Positions 51,444-60,765 of a stretch of DNA of 64,000 nucleotides are shown here, piece after piece. The notes beneath the pieces were generated by a model. It was given only the letters and a program-made list of their open reading frames with translations, searched no databases and was not told where the DNA came from. Where the stretch lies: NCBI GenBank assembly GCA_964384945.1, contig CAYLMK010000008.1:1-64000 (forward strand). Reading direction: 5' to 3'. The translations under genes were made by a program, and so were the position numbers. Each line of letters starts with the position of its first letter. The stretch's first letter is position 1. Source of the stretch: S015-6 sp964384945 (GTDB lineage: Bacteria; Desulfobacterota; DSWW01).

Positions 51444-53159
51444 CTATTGGTTCATGGCGTATTCACCGTTGAGCGGGAACACATAGGTTTCCCAGACCCG
51501 GTTGTACTGGTCGGGATCCGGCACGGCCTTGATCTGCATGATCTTCGCGCAGAATGCCCTTTGCTCGTCCCTGGCGCTGTGGTTACCGTAAATCTGCAGG
51601 GCAAAGAGAGCGAAATCCCTCACCATGAAGTCGAAGATCTGGTTGAGGATGTCGGGGTCGAGATTCTCGTGCCGCGCCTGCTCGAGGATGAGCTGGCCGT
51701 AGACCACGATGGAGAACACTTCCCCGAGCGGCAGGGAGAAGGATGGATCCATGTCCTGCGCCTTGTCGGGGCCTGCCTTTTCCAGCAGTTCTTTGAAGAG
51801 TTCGATCTGCCGGAGGAAGGTCGCCACGTTCGGCAGGTGCTCGAACGCACGGAACACCGGGGTGTAATCGTGGAATTGAACGTTGCCGAGCCCCTTTGTC
51901 GGACCCTGGTTGAAGAGGAACAGGTCGTCATGCAGTGAGAGATCGGGATCGACGGGGGGATAGAGAGCGGGATGGAAGAAATAGTTCTTCATGAACTTGC
52001 GGATGAGCTGGATGTTCACGTGCACCGTCCCCTCGAGCTTGGAGGGGCCCCGGATGTCGGCGGCAGCCATGTGGAAGTAGGTGTCCTTTTCGAAGCCCTT
52101 GGCTGCGATCACATCCCAGAGCAGGTTGATCACGTCTTCCGCCTGCAGGGTCACCTTCATCTTGCTGGTCGGGTTGTAAAGAAGGTAGCGCCGGTCGTTT
52201 CCGGCCGCATTACGGAAGTAGTCGGTGGCGCGACGCTGGTAGAATTTCATGCCCACCAGGCGCAGCCATGCATCCATGAAGTTCTTGCGCACGTGCGGCA
52301 TGTCCGTGACCCGCATGCCGTAAAGAATCCGGTTGGCGGCGTGGGTGATGGACTCGTAGAAGCAGTGCTCCGCCACCCCGGTGGAGGCGGGGCCGATGTT
52401 GAATTTGCCTATGTTCACCGTATTCAACGCCGAATCCCACGCGTGCGGGCCCCGGGATAGGATGTCGTCTTCGGTGATGGGGTAGTCATGGAGTGCGAAG
52501 TTGGAGACGTATTCCTGGTGGGAGATGACATTCTTTTTCAGTTCATAGGCCTTGTGACGGTAGTTGGTGACGAAGAAGCAGTAGTCATCCGTGCCGTCCT
52601 TGATCTTGCCCAGGGTGGAAACCATTTCGGCCTCGTTCCCGTTGCCGATGTAGTACTTCTCTCCGTTCGCCACCCATGTGCCGTCTCCCTTGGGCGTCAG
52701 CGTCGTCTCCGTCGAATAGATGTCGGCGCCGTGCGCCCTCTCGGAAAGACCGAAGGCAAAGATCGCACCCTCCTTGAGGAGTCTTGCGGCCTTCCGCTTC
52801 GCTTTTTCGTTGGGACTCATCCAGATGGGTCCCAGGCCCAGAATCGTCACCTGGAAGCAGTACCAGTAGCCCAGGCCGTAGAATGCGAGCAACTCGCTGT
52901 ACTCGTTGTTGCGGGCGGTGTCCCAGCGGCAGTCCGGGTCGCCGCCGGCATACTCCTTCGGGGTGAGGAGCTTGGCGAAGATCTGTTCCCTGCCGAGGAA
53001 ATCAATGAATCCACGGTACCAGACCTTCTTGTTGTAGTCTTCGAGGAGCCGCTCCTTGCCCATGTTCTCGAAGAAGGCAACGGTCTTCTCCATGATCGCC
53101 CTCGATCCTTCATCGGCCATCAGGGACTTGAGTTTCTTGGGTTGAAGCAGAAAGTTCAT
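51444..53159 (-). CDS. Acyl-CoA dehydrogenase family protein, long form
   Basis: 571 residues, clearly longer than the ~380-residue standard type. The start ATG 53159 has GGGAGAG. Family marks: AFGLSERAHGADIYSTET (FAD/substrate region), VANGEKYYIGNGNEAEMV, NVQFHDYTPVFRAFEHLPN in the extended C-terminal part. It keeps the helical N-domain and central beta domain. The usual catalytic Glu could not be placed with certainty. FAD-dependent members oxidise acyl-CoA to enoyl-CoA or act on related thioesters. It is divergent from the IolD-like gene, separated by a 240-base promoter region. I recall similar long proteins in sulfate-reducing bacteria. Confidence 0.8.
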   Translation of the reverse strand: MNFLLQPKKLKSLMADEGSRAIMEKTVAFFENMGKERLLEDYNKKVWYRGFIDFLGREQIFAKLLTPKEYAGGDPDCRWDTARNNEYSELLAFYGLGYWYCFQVTILGLGPIWMSPNEKAKRKAARLLKEGAIFAFGLSERAHGADIYSTETTLTPKGDGTWVANGEKYYIGNGNEAEMVSTLGKIKDGTDDYCFFVTNYRHKAYELKKNVISHQEYVSNFALHDYPITEDDILSRGPHAWDSALNTVNIGKFNIGPASTGVAEHCFYESITHAANRILYGMRVTDMPHVRKNFMDAWLRLVGMKFYQRRATDYFRNAAGNDRRYLLYNPTSKMKVTLQAEDVINLLWDVIAAKGFEKDTYFHMAAADIRGPSKLEGTVHVNIQLIRKFMKNYFFHPALYPPVDPDLSLHDDLFLFNQGPTKGLGNVQFHDYTPVFRAFEHLPNVATFLRQIELFKELLEKAGPDKAQDMDPSFSLPLGEVFSIVVYGQLILEQARHENLDPDILNQIFDFMVRDFALFALQIYGNHSARDEQRAFCAKIMQIKAVPDPDQYNRVWETYVFPLNGEYAMNQ

Positions 53160-53399
53160 AGCACTCTCCCGGCTTTCCGTAGGGGGGAACTTGGAAGGGT
53201 TGTGTTTCCCGTCAATCAGCGTAGGGCCGTGGGGAGCGTAAGTCAATCCTTTTCGATCCTCGCGAGGCGGCTCGGACCGCAGTCGCGCGCGCACGTCAGG
53301 AAAGAGTCGTTCCCCTGTCGAAGGGCCGTCGTTTTGTCCGGGGTCCCGGGATCTGGTACGATCGGAGCCTTCGGGTCCTTGGGCACAAGGGAGGGAAAC

Positions 53400-55313
53400 A
53401 TGAGGGAGAGTTCCCGCAAGACGGATCAGAGGCCGGTCCATGCGCAGCGGTCCGACAGGGCGCACGCGATCGGCGAGGCAGGGGGGGTCGAGCAGGCCCT
53501 GCGTGCCGGCACCCTGCCGCGTTTCGTGGACATCACCCTCTCGGAAGCGGTAGTGCTCGGGCTCCTGCGGCAGGGGGTCCGGAGGTTTCTCTGCGTGCTC
53601 GGGCACGGATCGACGGACCTGGGAGAGGTGCTCCGCGTTTATGAAGCGGCCGGGCTCGTGAAGACGTACTGCGTGCGCCACGAGACCGAGGCCTCCCACG
53701 CGGCGGCGGCGCTTCGGTGGGTGACCGGGGAGAAGGCGGCCGTGGTGACCTCCATCGGCCCGGGTGCTTTGCAGGCCCTGGCCGGCTCGATCGTCCCGGC
53801 GAGCGACGGCCTGGGCGTCTGGTACCTGATGGGCGACGAGACGACCGAGGACGAGGGGCCGAACATGCAGCAGATCCCCAAGCACGAACAGGGCCTGTTC
53901 CTCCGGCTCTGCGCCGCCATGGGACAAGCTTACTGCCTGCACACGCCCGAGGCGGTGGGAACCGCCCTTCGAAGGGGTCTCGTGACCGTGGACCATCCCC
54001 ACAGGGCCGGTCCCTTCTTCCTTCTCTTGCCCATGAACACCCAGCCGGCCCTGCTTCGGGGCTTCAACCTGGACGAACTGCCGCACGGCGTCCCTCCCGG
54101 GCTGGGCGCGGCGGCGGACGACGAGGCGTACGAACGCGCCGCCGATGCCCTGTTGCATGCCGACAGGGTGGTCGTCCGGGTGGGAGGAGGCGCGCGGAAC
54201 TGCGGGCCCGAGCTTGAGAGCTTCCTCGATCTCGCCGACGGCGTGGCCGTGCTCAGCCCCCTGGTCACGGGCGTGATCGCCTACGGGCACCCCCGGAACA
54301 TGCTGGTGGGCGGGAGCAAGGGGTCGATCTGCGGCAACCACGCCATGGAGGAGGCGGACCTCCTCGTGGCGATCGGCACCCGCTTCGTGTGCCAGTCCGA
54401 TTGCTCGAGGACCGGCTATCCCAACGTGAAGACCGTGATCAACATCAACACGGACGTCCGCGACGTCATGCACTACGGCAGGACGGTGGCGCTGCTGGGG
54501 GACGCCGCGCCCACGCTCCGCCGGCTCGCCTCGGTGCTGCGGGAGCGCGGCGCGCCGGCCCGCACCGGCCGCCCCTCCGCATGGCTCGCGGCCTGCACGG
54601 CCAAACGCCGGGAATGGGAGGCCTTCAAGGCGGAGCGATACGCGAGGCCCTCCCTCTACTGCGAAACCTGGGGCGGAGAGGTGCTCACACAGCCGGCCGC
54701 GATCAAGGCGGCCACGGACTGGGCGCGGGCGAAGGACGCGGTCTGTTTCTTCGATGCGGGCGACGTGCAGGCGAACGGCTTCCAGGTCGCGGAGGACGAC
54801 CGCCTCGGCAGGATTTTCACCGAGACCGGGGCGAGCTACATGGGCTTCGCGGCCTCGGCCCTGCTCGCCACGGCCCTGGCCTCCGAACCTTTCTACGGGC
54901 TGGCCGTGACCGGCGACGGCTCCTTCATGATGAATCCGCAGATCCTGATCGACGGGGTCTGCCACGGGGCCAGGGGCGCGATCCTTCTTCTGGACAACCG
55001 GCGGATGGCCGCGATCTCCGGCCTCCAGCAGGCCCAGTACGGAGAGGACCATGCCACGGCGGACCGCGTGGAGGTCGACTACGTGCGGCTGGCCGGGTCG
55101 GTCCATGGCGTCCATGCCCTGCACGGGGGGCGCAGCCTGGAGGAATTGAGGGCGGCCCTGGACGAGGCCCGGTCCTGCGAGGGGCTCTGCCTGATCCACG
55201 TTCCGGTATACTACGGGCCCGACCCGCTCGGAGGCCTCGGCGCCTTCGGACGGTGGAACGTGGGCGGATGGTGCGAGGAGACCCAGAGGCTTCGTCACAA
55301 GATCGGAATCTAG
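53400..55313 (+). CDS. Thiamine-diphosphate-dependent enzyme, IolD-like
   Basis: 637 residues from ATG 53400 (AAGGGAGGG upstream). It has the three-domain ThDP layout: N-terminal PYR domain with RHETEASHAAAALRW (Glu that activates ThDP), a middle domain near 240-380, and the C-terminal PP domain with GDGSFMMNPQILIDGVCHGA ending LLLDN, the Mg/ThDP motif. The overall pattern resembles IolD (trihydroxycyclohexanedione hydrolase), which opens a cyclic diketone in inositol breakdown, and related decarboxylases. No other inositol genes are nearby, so the substrate is uncertain. An aldehyde dehydrogenase follows after 26 bases and would oxidise an aldehyde product. Confidence 0.8.
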   Translation: MRESSRKTDQRPVHAQRSDRAHAIGEAGGVEQALRAGTLPRFVDITLSEAVVLGLLRQGVRRFLCVLGHGSTDLGEVLRVYEAAGLVKTYCVRHETEASHAAAALRWVTGEKAAVVTSIGPGALQALAGSIVPASDGLGVWYLMGDETTEDEGPNMQQIPKHEQGLFLRLCAAMGQAYCLHTPEAVGTALRRGLVTVDHPHRAGPFFLLLPMNTQPALLRGFNLDELPHGVPPGLGAAADDEAYERAADALLHADRVVVRVGGGARNCGPELESFLDLADGVAVLSPLVTGVIAYGHPRNMLVGGSKGSICGNHAMEEADLLVAIGTRFVCQSDCSRTGYPNVKTVININTDVRDVMHYGRTVALLGDAAPTLRRLASVLRERGAPARTGRPSAWLAACTAKRREWEAFKAERYARPSLYCETWGGEVLTQPAAIKAATDWARAKDAVCFFDAGDVQANGFQVAEDDRLGRIFTETGASYMGFAASALLATALASEPFYGLAVTGDGSFMMNPQILIDGVCHGARGAILLLDNRRMAAISGLQQAQYGEDHATADRVEVDYVRLAGSVHGVHALHGGRSLEELRAALDEARSCEGLCLIHVPVYYGPDPLGGLGAFGRWNVGGWCEETQRLRHKIGI

Positions 55314-55339
55314 GGTGCTGCGAAGGGAAGGAGCTTCCC

Positions 55340-56776
55340 ATGCAAATTCCTAACGAGATGTTTATCGACGGAAAGTGGGTCCCGGCCTCCGACGGAGCGC
55401 GGCGGGAGATCATCGACCCTGCCACCGAAGAGCCGGTGGACTCGGTCCCCGTGGCGACGGCCGAGGATCTGGACAGGGCGCTTGAGGCGGCGGACCTCGG
55501 CTGGCGCGAATGGCGCGAGGCGGACGCCTGGACACGAAGCGCCGCCCTGCGGCGAATCGCCGGGTGGATACGGGAGCGCAAGGAGGCGATCGCGGCCGTA
55601 CTGACCGAGGAGCAGGGCAAGCCGATCGCCGAGGCCGGGGCCGAGGTCCTGGCATCCGCCGATCTGTACGACTGGTTCGCCGACGAGGCGCGCCGGATCT
55701 ACGGCCGGGTGATCGAAGGCCGTTCGCGGGCCCACAGGCTTCTCGTCCTGCGGCAGCCCGTGGGGCCGGTGGCAGCGTTCAGTCCGTGGAACTTCCCGCT
55801 GCTCCTGTCCAGCCGCAAGGTCGCGCCCGCACTTGCCGCCGGCTGCTCCATCATCGTGAAGCCTGCCATCGAGGCGCCCCGCACCGTCCTCTTCCTCGCA
55901 CAGGCGTGCAGCGACTCGGGGATCCCGCCCGGGGCGGTGAACGTCGTGACCGGCGATTCCTCTCAGATCAGCCGGCACCTGATCCGCTCCCCGGTCATCC
56001 GCAAGGTGAGCCTCACCGGCTCGGTCGAAGTGGGCCAGCAGATCCTCAGGCTCTGCGCAGAGGGGGTCAAGGCGGTCTCCATGGAGCTGGGCGGGCATTC
56101 GCCGGTGCTCGTCTTCGAGGACGCGGACATCGACCGCGCGGCCGAGACGTGCGCCCGCGGCAAGTTCCGGAACAACGGCCAGGTCTGCATCGCGGCGAGC
56201 CGCTTCTATGTGCAGGAATCGGTCAAGGAGCGGTTCGTGGAGCGGTTCAAGGCGGTCACCGAATCCCTTCGTGTCGGAGACGGAAGGGATCCGGCCACCG
56301 ACATCGGTCCTCTGGCCAACCGGCGGCGGCTCGAGGCCACGGAGGCCCTGATCGGCGATGCCGTCGGCAAGGGTGCGATCGTGGCCTGCGGCGGGCACCG
56401 GCCCGAGGGCTTCGACCGCGGGTTCTTCTTCCGGCCCACCGTCCTGGTCGACGTGGACGACGGGATGGACATCATGCACCGGGAGCCCTTCTGCCCGGTG
56501 GCGCCCATCACGGCCTTCTCGGGCCTGGAGGACGGGCTCGCCAAGGCCAATGCCACCGAGTTCGGCCTGGCGGGCTATGTCTTCACCCGGAGCACGCGGA
56601 CCGCCTTTCTCGCCTCCGAGGGGCTGGAGGTCGGCATGGTCGGCGTGAACAACCTGGTGATCGCCGCGGCCGAGATCCCGTTCGGCGGCGTGAAGAAGTC
56701 GGGCTTCGGCCGCGAGGGAGGGAGCGAGGGCATCGAGGCCTACAGCGTGACCAAGTATGTCAACATCCTTCTGTGA
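55340..56776 (+). CDS. NAD(P)-dependent aldehyde dehydrogenase (succinate-semialdehyde type)
   Basis: 478 residues, ribosome site GGGAAGGAG. All hallmarks are present: FSPWNFPLLLSSRKVAPALA (cofactor site), LTGSVEVGQQI, MELGGHSPVLVFEDAD with the general base Glu near residue 248, and NNGQVCIAASRFYV with the nucleophile Cys near 282. The C-terminal EIPFGGVKKSGFGREGG and KYVNI are typical of the SSADH/lactaldehyde group. It oxidises an aldehyde to the acid. Co-transcribed with the IolD-like gene, whose product may be its substrate. Confidence 0.9.
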   Translation: MQIPNEMFIDGKWVPASDGARREIIDPATEEPVDSVPVATAEDLDRALEAADLGWREWREADAWTRSAALRRIAGWIRERKEAIAAVLTEEQGKPIAEAGAEVLASADLYDWFADEARRIYGRVIEGRSRAHRLLVLRQPVGPVAAFSPWNFPLLLSSRKVAPALAAGCSIIVKPAIEAPRTVLFLAQACSDSGIPPGAVNVVTGDSSQISRHLIRSPVIRKVSLTGSVEVGQQILRLCAEGVKAVSMELGGHSPVLVFEDADIDRAAETCARGKFRNNGQVCIAASRFYVQESVKERFVERFKAVTESLRVGDGRDPATDIGPLANRRRLEATEALIGDAVGKGAIVACGGHRPEGFDRGFFFRPTVLVDVDDGMDIMHREPFCPVAPITAFSGLEDGLAKANATEFGLAGYVFTRSTRTAFLASEGLEVGMVGVNNLVIAAAEIPFGGVKKSGFGREGGSEGIEAYSVTKYVNILL

Positions 56777-56879
56777 AGAGAACCCGGACATCCTCCCTCC
56801 TGCCCTGCACGAGGTTTTATCCCTGAAGGTCGTGGAGGAAGCACGGAAGTGCCTGACCGATGTCCTGGAAATCTTCATC

Positions 56880-57173
56880 TCATAGGAGATAACGGTCTAT
56901 ATCAAGCGCACCATGAAATACACCCAGGATATCGATCTGTTCGTCTTTGATGAGGTAGGCGATCCTGTAATGCCCATACAGGAGGATCCGGACATCGCCT
57001 TCTGGCTCTGACCGGTACTTGTGGCCATTTTGCGGGAAGTCACGGAGTATCTGGCTCTTCCCGCAGATTCCGGAAACGATCTTACCGGCAGCTGCGGGAT
57101 TGTCCTGAGCAATGTAATCATAGATGTCCCGGAGCCATCTCTGGGCTTCGGCTGTCCACCTTATTCTTGCCAT
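56880..57173 (-). CDS. RelE/ParE-family toxin
   Basis: 97 residues with the RelE/ParE fold: MARIRWTAEAQRWLRDIYDY, AGKIVSGICGKSQILRDFPQ, YRSEPEGDVRILLYGHYRIA and YLIKDEQIDILGVFHGALDI. The conserved Arg of the third strand and the final HG segment suit a ParE- or RelE-like toxin, acting on gyrase or on ribosome-bound mRNA respectively; which cannot be decided. It overlaps the antitoxin gene by 13 bases, antitoxin first, as in standard type II operons. Confidence 0.85.
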   Translation of the reverse strand: MARIRWTAEAQRWLRDIYDYIAQDNPAAAGKIVSGICGKSQILRDFPQNGHKYRSEPEGDVRILLYGHYRIAYLIKDEQIDILGVFHGALDIDRYLL

Positions 57174-57346
57174 GTGCGTATTCGGTGCTCCATCTCCTCG
57201 TTCGAGATCGTCCGCCCTGCTCTGGAGTCTGCCAACCCTCGCTCGATCATGTAATGGAAAGCCAGCTCACGGAGGATCTCCTCGAAGGAACTATCTTCGG
57301 GTTGGGAGCGAATGATCTCTGTCATCTTCTCTTTTGCCGTTAGCAT
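57161..57346 (-). CDS. Antitoxin of the RelE/ParE pair
   Basis: 61 residues from ATG 57346, which has AAAGGAGG; an earlier ATG adds eight residues without a ribosome site. MLTAKEKMTEIIRSQPEDSS, FEEILRELAFHYMIERGLAD and a terminal helix with a DSRAGRTISNEEMEHRI pattern are typical of small antitoxins in such operons. It is short for a DNA-binding antitoxin, so dimerisation may give the operator-binding surface. The end overlaps the toxin start, implying translational coupling. Confidence 0.75.
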   Translation of the reverse strand: MLTAKEKMTEIIRSQPEDSSFEEILRELAFHYMIERGLADSRAGRTISNEEMEHRIRTWQE

Positions 57347-57560
57347 GCGAGCCTCCTTTGTGTACTTCACGCGAAAACGTTTTTGGAGATTTCCTATTCA
57401 AATACGAGGATACCCGAGCGTAGAATTACGTGTCTAATGAAACAGATTACCTGATATCCGCCTCTGCGGCCAGCAGAAGTCGCCTTTCTAAATCATGAAA
57501 CACCCGTGAGAGCCTGCACCCCGGGCCACTCCTACCGACCCTCCGGGGAGAAGCGTCGGA

Positions 57561-57653
57561 ATGAAATGCGCCAAGTGCCAGTTTGAGAACCCTGACGGTT
57601 CAACGTTCTGCCTCGAGTGCGGGTCGAAATTCCAAGTCGCGTGTCCTGAATGA
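57561..57653 (+). pseudogene. Zinc-ribbon start of a truncated gene
   Basis: An ATG with GGGGAG upstream encodes MKCAKCQFENPDGSTFCLEC followed by GSKFQVACPE and a stop. This is the typical N-terminus of double-zinc-ribbon proteins such as some class III adenylate cyclase/AAA fusions, which should continue with a second CxxC ribbon. Here the sequence switches after about 30 codons to MopE-type coding sequence in another frame. Confidence 0.5.
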
Positions 57654-58026
57654 TGGGATAGATAATGACTGCGACGGAGATGTCGATCTCGCAGACAGCC
57701 GGTGCTGTGAGTGTATCGACAACGACAGAGACGGGTATGGGCAGACGGCCTGTCTGGACTGTGCCGATCCAAGGCAGGACTGCAATGACGCCGAGCCCGA
57801 AGCAAACCCGGGGATGAAAGAGAAATGCGCGAACGGAATCGACGACGACTGCGATGGGAGGATTGACGACGACGATCGGGATTGTGAATCTCCTCCCTGC
57901 ACGGCCCCAGAGGCGTCGGTGGTCGGTTCAGGTCCGCCCGTGGAGTTGGGGGGGTGGGAGGTCCTGGCAATCCTCCTGGTCCCGATCGGTGCAGTGACCC
58001 TGCGGAAGAGGTTGCGCAGGAGATAG
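57645..58026 (+). pseudogene. 5'-truncated MopE-type metal-binding protein with C-terminal anchor
   Basis: The frame reads LNDGIDNDCDGDVDLADSRC, CIDNDRDGYGQTACLDC, DCNDAEPEANPGMKEKCANG and IDDDCDGRIDDDDRDC, which are MopE-type Asp/Cys repeats. It ends with CTAPEASVVGSGPP, a hydrophobic helix and RKRLRRR. No proper start: a TTG at 57583 would use out-of-frame zinc-ribbon codons. The true 5' part, including any signal peptide, is missing, so it is a scar or domain leftover. Its C-terminal signature matches the protein encoded at 31440-32378. Confidence 0.55.
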
Positions 58027-58073
58027 AGTCTTCATGACGCGAGGACACCGGAAAACGTAATGCCCGGGCATCC

Positions 58074-59144
58074 TCACGCGAGGGGGCCGGAATCCATCTC
58101 GGCGAGGAAGACCTCCCGGCGAAGCCTCGATGATTCGTGAATCGCCAGGGTAAAGCGGAGGATCTCTCTGCCCTCGCGGCCCGAAAGAACGGGGGCGGCC
58201 TCCCCGCGGATGGCGCTCACGAAGTTGTGCGTGGCCCCCTTGAATCCGGCCGCCCAGTCGGAATCGACGTCCTCGTAGTGCCTCCACCCCTTGGCCGTGA
58301 AGAGGCTCACGGCCGGGCCGGGAACCAGTTCCCCGGTGCACCGGTGGACGATGAGGATGCCGTCCGAGCCCGTGACCTCGATCCACTCATCGTTCGCATA
58401 GTACTTGGACGGCATGGTCACGTTCTGGCAGTGGCAGTACTCGCACATCCCGTACCTGGTTCCTTCCTTGTATTTCCACATGATGACCGAAGGGCAGTCC
58501 AGGACCCCGTCCGCCGAGTCGATCCAGGCGACGACCCGTTCCACCTCGCCGAGCAGGAACCAGGCCGTGGTCCACAGGTGATGGCCGTGGTCGAAGGTCT
58601 GAAACCCTCTGCCCGCCGCGGCCTCGTAGATGCGCCATTCCCAGGCCGAATCCGGGACCTCCCAGCCCCCGCTGCCCGCGCCCACGAACTTGATCCGGAG
58701 ATTGGCGGGCGTGCCGATCTCGCCGTTCTCGATCATCCGCTTGGCCAGCACCAGGGGCGGGTAGAACACGTAGTTGTCCGTCACCCGGAACACGGTTCCG
58801 GCCGCATCCGCCGCGGCCAGCATGCGGTCCGCGCCGGCCAGATCGTTGGTCATCGGTTTCTGCAGGGCGATGTGCCTCCCCGCCCCTGCCGCGTCCACCA
58901 TGATCCGCTCGTGCGCCGCATGGGGGACGAGGATCTCGACGGCGTCGACCGCCGGGTCTGCAAGCAGGTCGAGGTGGCTCGTGTACATCTTCTCCGCGCC
59001 CCACTGGACCTTCCTGCGTTCCGCCGCCGACGGGTTCGTGTCGCACACGGCGTAGATCCGAGCTTCCGGGTTTCCCTCGTATCCGAGGGCGTGCAGGTCG
59101 GCGATGCGGCCGCAGCCGATGATCCCGACGTTGATCTTCTCCAT
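58074..59144 (-). CDS. Gfo/Idh/MocA-family NAD(P)-dependent oxidoreductase
   Basis: 356 residues from ATG 59144 (GGAGGAG upstream); 11 extra residues in a longer frame are not supported. The Rossmann start is INVGIIGCGRIADLHALGYE. The expected EKP motif appears as LQKPM, keeping the Lys. The C-terminal domain has WEWRIYEAAAGRGFQTFDHG HH-type residues (FDHGHHLW) that match the usual catalytic DHG/H region. Family members oxidise or reduce sugar, inositol or related hydroxy groups. It is divergent from the glycosyltransferase genes. Confidence 0.85.
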   Translation of the reverse strand: MEKINVGIIGCGRIADLHALGYEGNPEARIYAVCDTNPSAAERRKVQWGAEKMYTSHLDLLADPAVDAVEILVPHAAHERIMVDAAGAGRHIALQKPMTNDLAGADRMLAAADAAGTVFRVTDNYVFYPPLVLAKRMIENGEIGTPANLRIKFVGAGSGGWEVPDSAWEWRIYEAAAGRGFQTFDHGHHLWTTAWFLLGEVERVVAWIDSADGVLDCPSVIMWKYKEGTRYGMCEYCHCQNVTMPSKYYANDEWIEVTGSDGILIVHRCTGELVPGPAVSLFTAKGWRHYEDVDSDWAAGFKGATHNFVSAIRGEAAPVLSGREGREILRFTLAIHESSRLRREVFLAEMDSGPLA

Positions 59145-59316
59145 GGCGGGGCTCCTCCGTCTTTCCGTGGCGGGCAATATAGGAAATGGGATGATGACCG
59201 GTCAAGGGAGAATGGGTGCATGGGGGAGAGGCCCCTTTTCATCCCGGGCGGATTCCGATATAACGAACGGCATCGTTGGAAATCAGCGCCGACTCGTTCG
59301 GCAAGCGGGGTCCCGG

Positions 59317-60765
59317 ATGCTCGCAGCGCTTCTCGCCCTCTACGGGCTCGCCTCCTTTCTGCTGCTGCTTTACGGCCTCAATGCCTACCTCATGATCGGC
59401 TACAGCCTTTCCGCAGGCGGTCGGAACCTGTGGAAGGGCGGCGACGGCGGAAACGAGGTCACCGATTGGCCCCGGGTCACCGTCCAGCTTCCGATCTACA
59501 ACGAGAAGAATGTCGCGGAGCGCGCGATCCGGGCGGCTGCGGCCCTGGACTACCCCCGGGACAGGCTCGAGATCCAGGTCCTGGATGACTCGACGGACGA
59601 TACGAAACGGATCGTCGACCGCCTGGCCGGAGAGCTTGCACGCCAAGGCGCTGAGATCCGGGTGGTCCGCCGCCCGCTCCGCAGCGGGTACAAGGCGGGC
59701 GCCCTCGGGCACGGGACGGCCCTGGCCCGGGGCGAGTTCATGGCCGTCTTCGATGCGGACTTCGTGCCGGCCCCTGATTTCCTGCGGCGAACCATCCCTC
59801 CCTTTCTTGCCGATCCGAAGATCGCCTTTGTGCAGACCCGCTGGGGGCACTTGAACCGGCGTGAGAACGTGCTGACCGTCTGCCTGTCCCTCGGGATCGA
59901 CGGCCACTTCCTCGTGGAACAGCCCGCGCGGGCGAAGAGCGGCCTGTTCATGAATTTCAACGGCACCGCGGGTGTGTGGCGGAAGCGGGCGATCGAGGAT
60001 GCGGGCGGGTGGTCGGGCCGGACGCTCACGGAGGACCTGGATCTGTCCTACCGCGTACAGCTCGCCGGATGGAGGCCCTGCTACGTGGAGGACGTTGACG
60101 TGCCCTCCGAGCTGCCTGCCACGATCACGGGCGCCAAGAGCCAGCAGTTCCGGTGGGCGAAGGGCTCGATCCAGACGGCCCTGCGGAACCTCCCGAAGGT
60201 CTGGCGGGGGCCGTACGGCCCGCTCGAGAAGGTCGAGGCATTTCTCCACCTGACCAACTACCTCATCCACCCGCTGATGCTCACACTGGCGATCCTGGCC
60301 CTGCCGCTCCTTCTCGCCGACAGCCTGGAGGTGCCCCGGCACTTCTTGACCCTCGCCGGCGTGCCGATCCTGGCGGCCATGCTGGGCCCTTCCAGCATGT
60401 ATGCCGTGGCGGCCTTTCGAGGTCGCGAAGGAACGGCTTCGCTGCTCCGGTGGCTGCCCTTCCTGCTGATCTACGGGGTGGGAATCGCGGTGTCGAACAC
60501 CATCGCCGTCCTGGAGGCGCTCCTCGGCAAGTCGAGTGAATTCGTGCGGACGCCCAAGAAGGGCGGCGAGCGGCGTTCCGGCTATCGTCTGCGCGGGGGC
60601 AGGGTCTGGATGATCGAGATCCTGATGGGGATCTATTCGACAGCGTCGATCGTCGCGGCCCTCGAGAGGCGCGACTACGGCATCCTGCCCTTTCTCGCCA
60701 TCTTCGCGGCCGGATTCCTCACCGTGGGAATCCGCACGGGCCTGAGCCAGACCGGGGATGCATGA
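59317..60765 (+). CDS. Processive GT2-family glycosyltransferase (BcsA/CslA-like)
   Basis: 482 residues from ATG 59317; the frame is open upstream, but this start puts the first membrane helix (MLAALLALYGLASFLLLLYG) at the N-terminus. Catalytic motifs are complete: VLDDSTDD (Asp90/91), FDADF (146-148), TED (238-240) and QQFRW (276-280), the QxxRW of processive enzymes. Four helices follow after residue 305. Such enzymes polymerise a beta-linked polysaccharide such as mannan or glucan and pass it through the membrane. The next gene starts inside its stop (ATGA), so they are translated together. Confidence 0.85.
   Translation: MLAALLALYGLASFLLLLYGLNAYLMIGYSLSAGGRNLWKGGDGGNEVTDWPRVTVQLPIYNEKNVAERAIRAAAALDYPRDRLEIQVLDDSTDDTKRIVDRLAGELARQGAEIRVVRRPLRSGYKAGALGHGTALARGEFMAVFDADFVPAPDFLRRTIPPFLADPKIAFVQTRWGHLNRRENVLTVCLSLGIDGHFLVEQPARAKSGLFMNFNGTAGVWRKRAIEDAGGWSGRTLTEDLDLSYRVQLAGWRPCYVEDVDVPSELPATITGAKSQQFRWAKGSIQTALRNLPKVWRGPYGPLEKVEAFLHLTNYLIHPLMLTLAILALPLLLADSLEVPRHFLTLAGVPILAAMLGPSSMYAVAAFRGREGTASLLRWLPFLLIYGVGIAVSNTIAVLEALLGKSSEFVRTPKKGGERRSGYRLRGGRVWMIEILMGIYSTASIVAALERRDYGILPFLAIFAAGFLTVGIRTGLSQTGDA

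Noticed and set aside
51301..55298. Very long minus-strand extension of the acyl-CoA dehydrogenase frame
   Set aside because: Only the part from ATG 53159 has a ribosome site and family motifs; the rest is antisense to the ThDP enzyme.
54389..55339. N-terminal extension of the aldehyde dehydrogenase frame
   Set aside because: It overlaps the upstream ThDP gene in another frame; the ATG at 55340 has a ribosome site and the family N-terminus.
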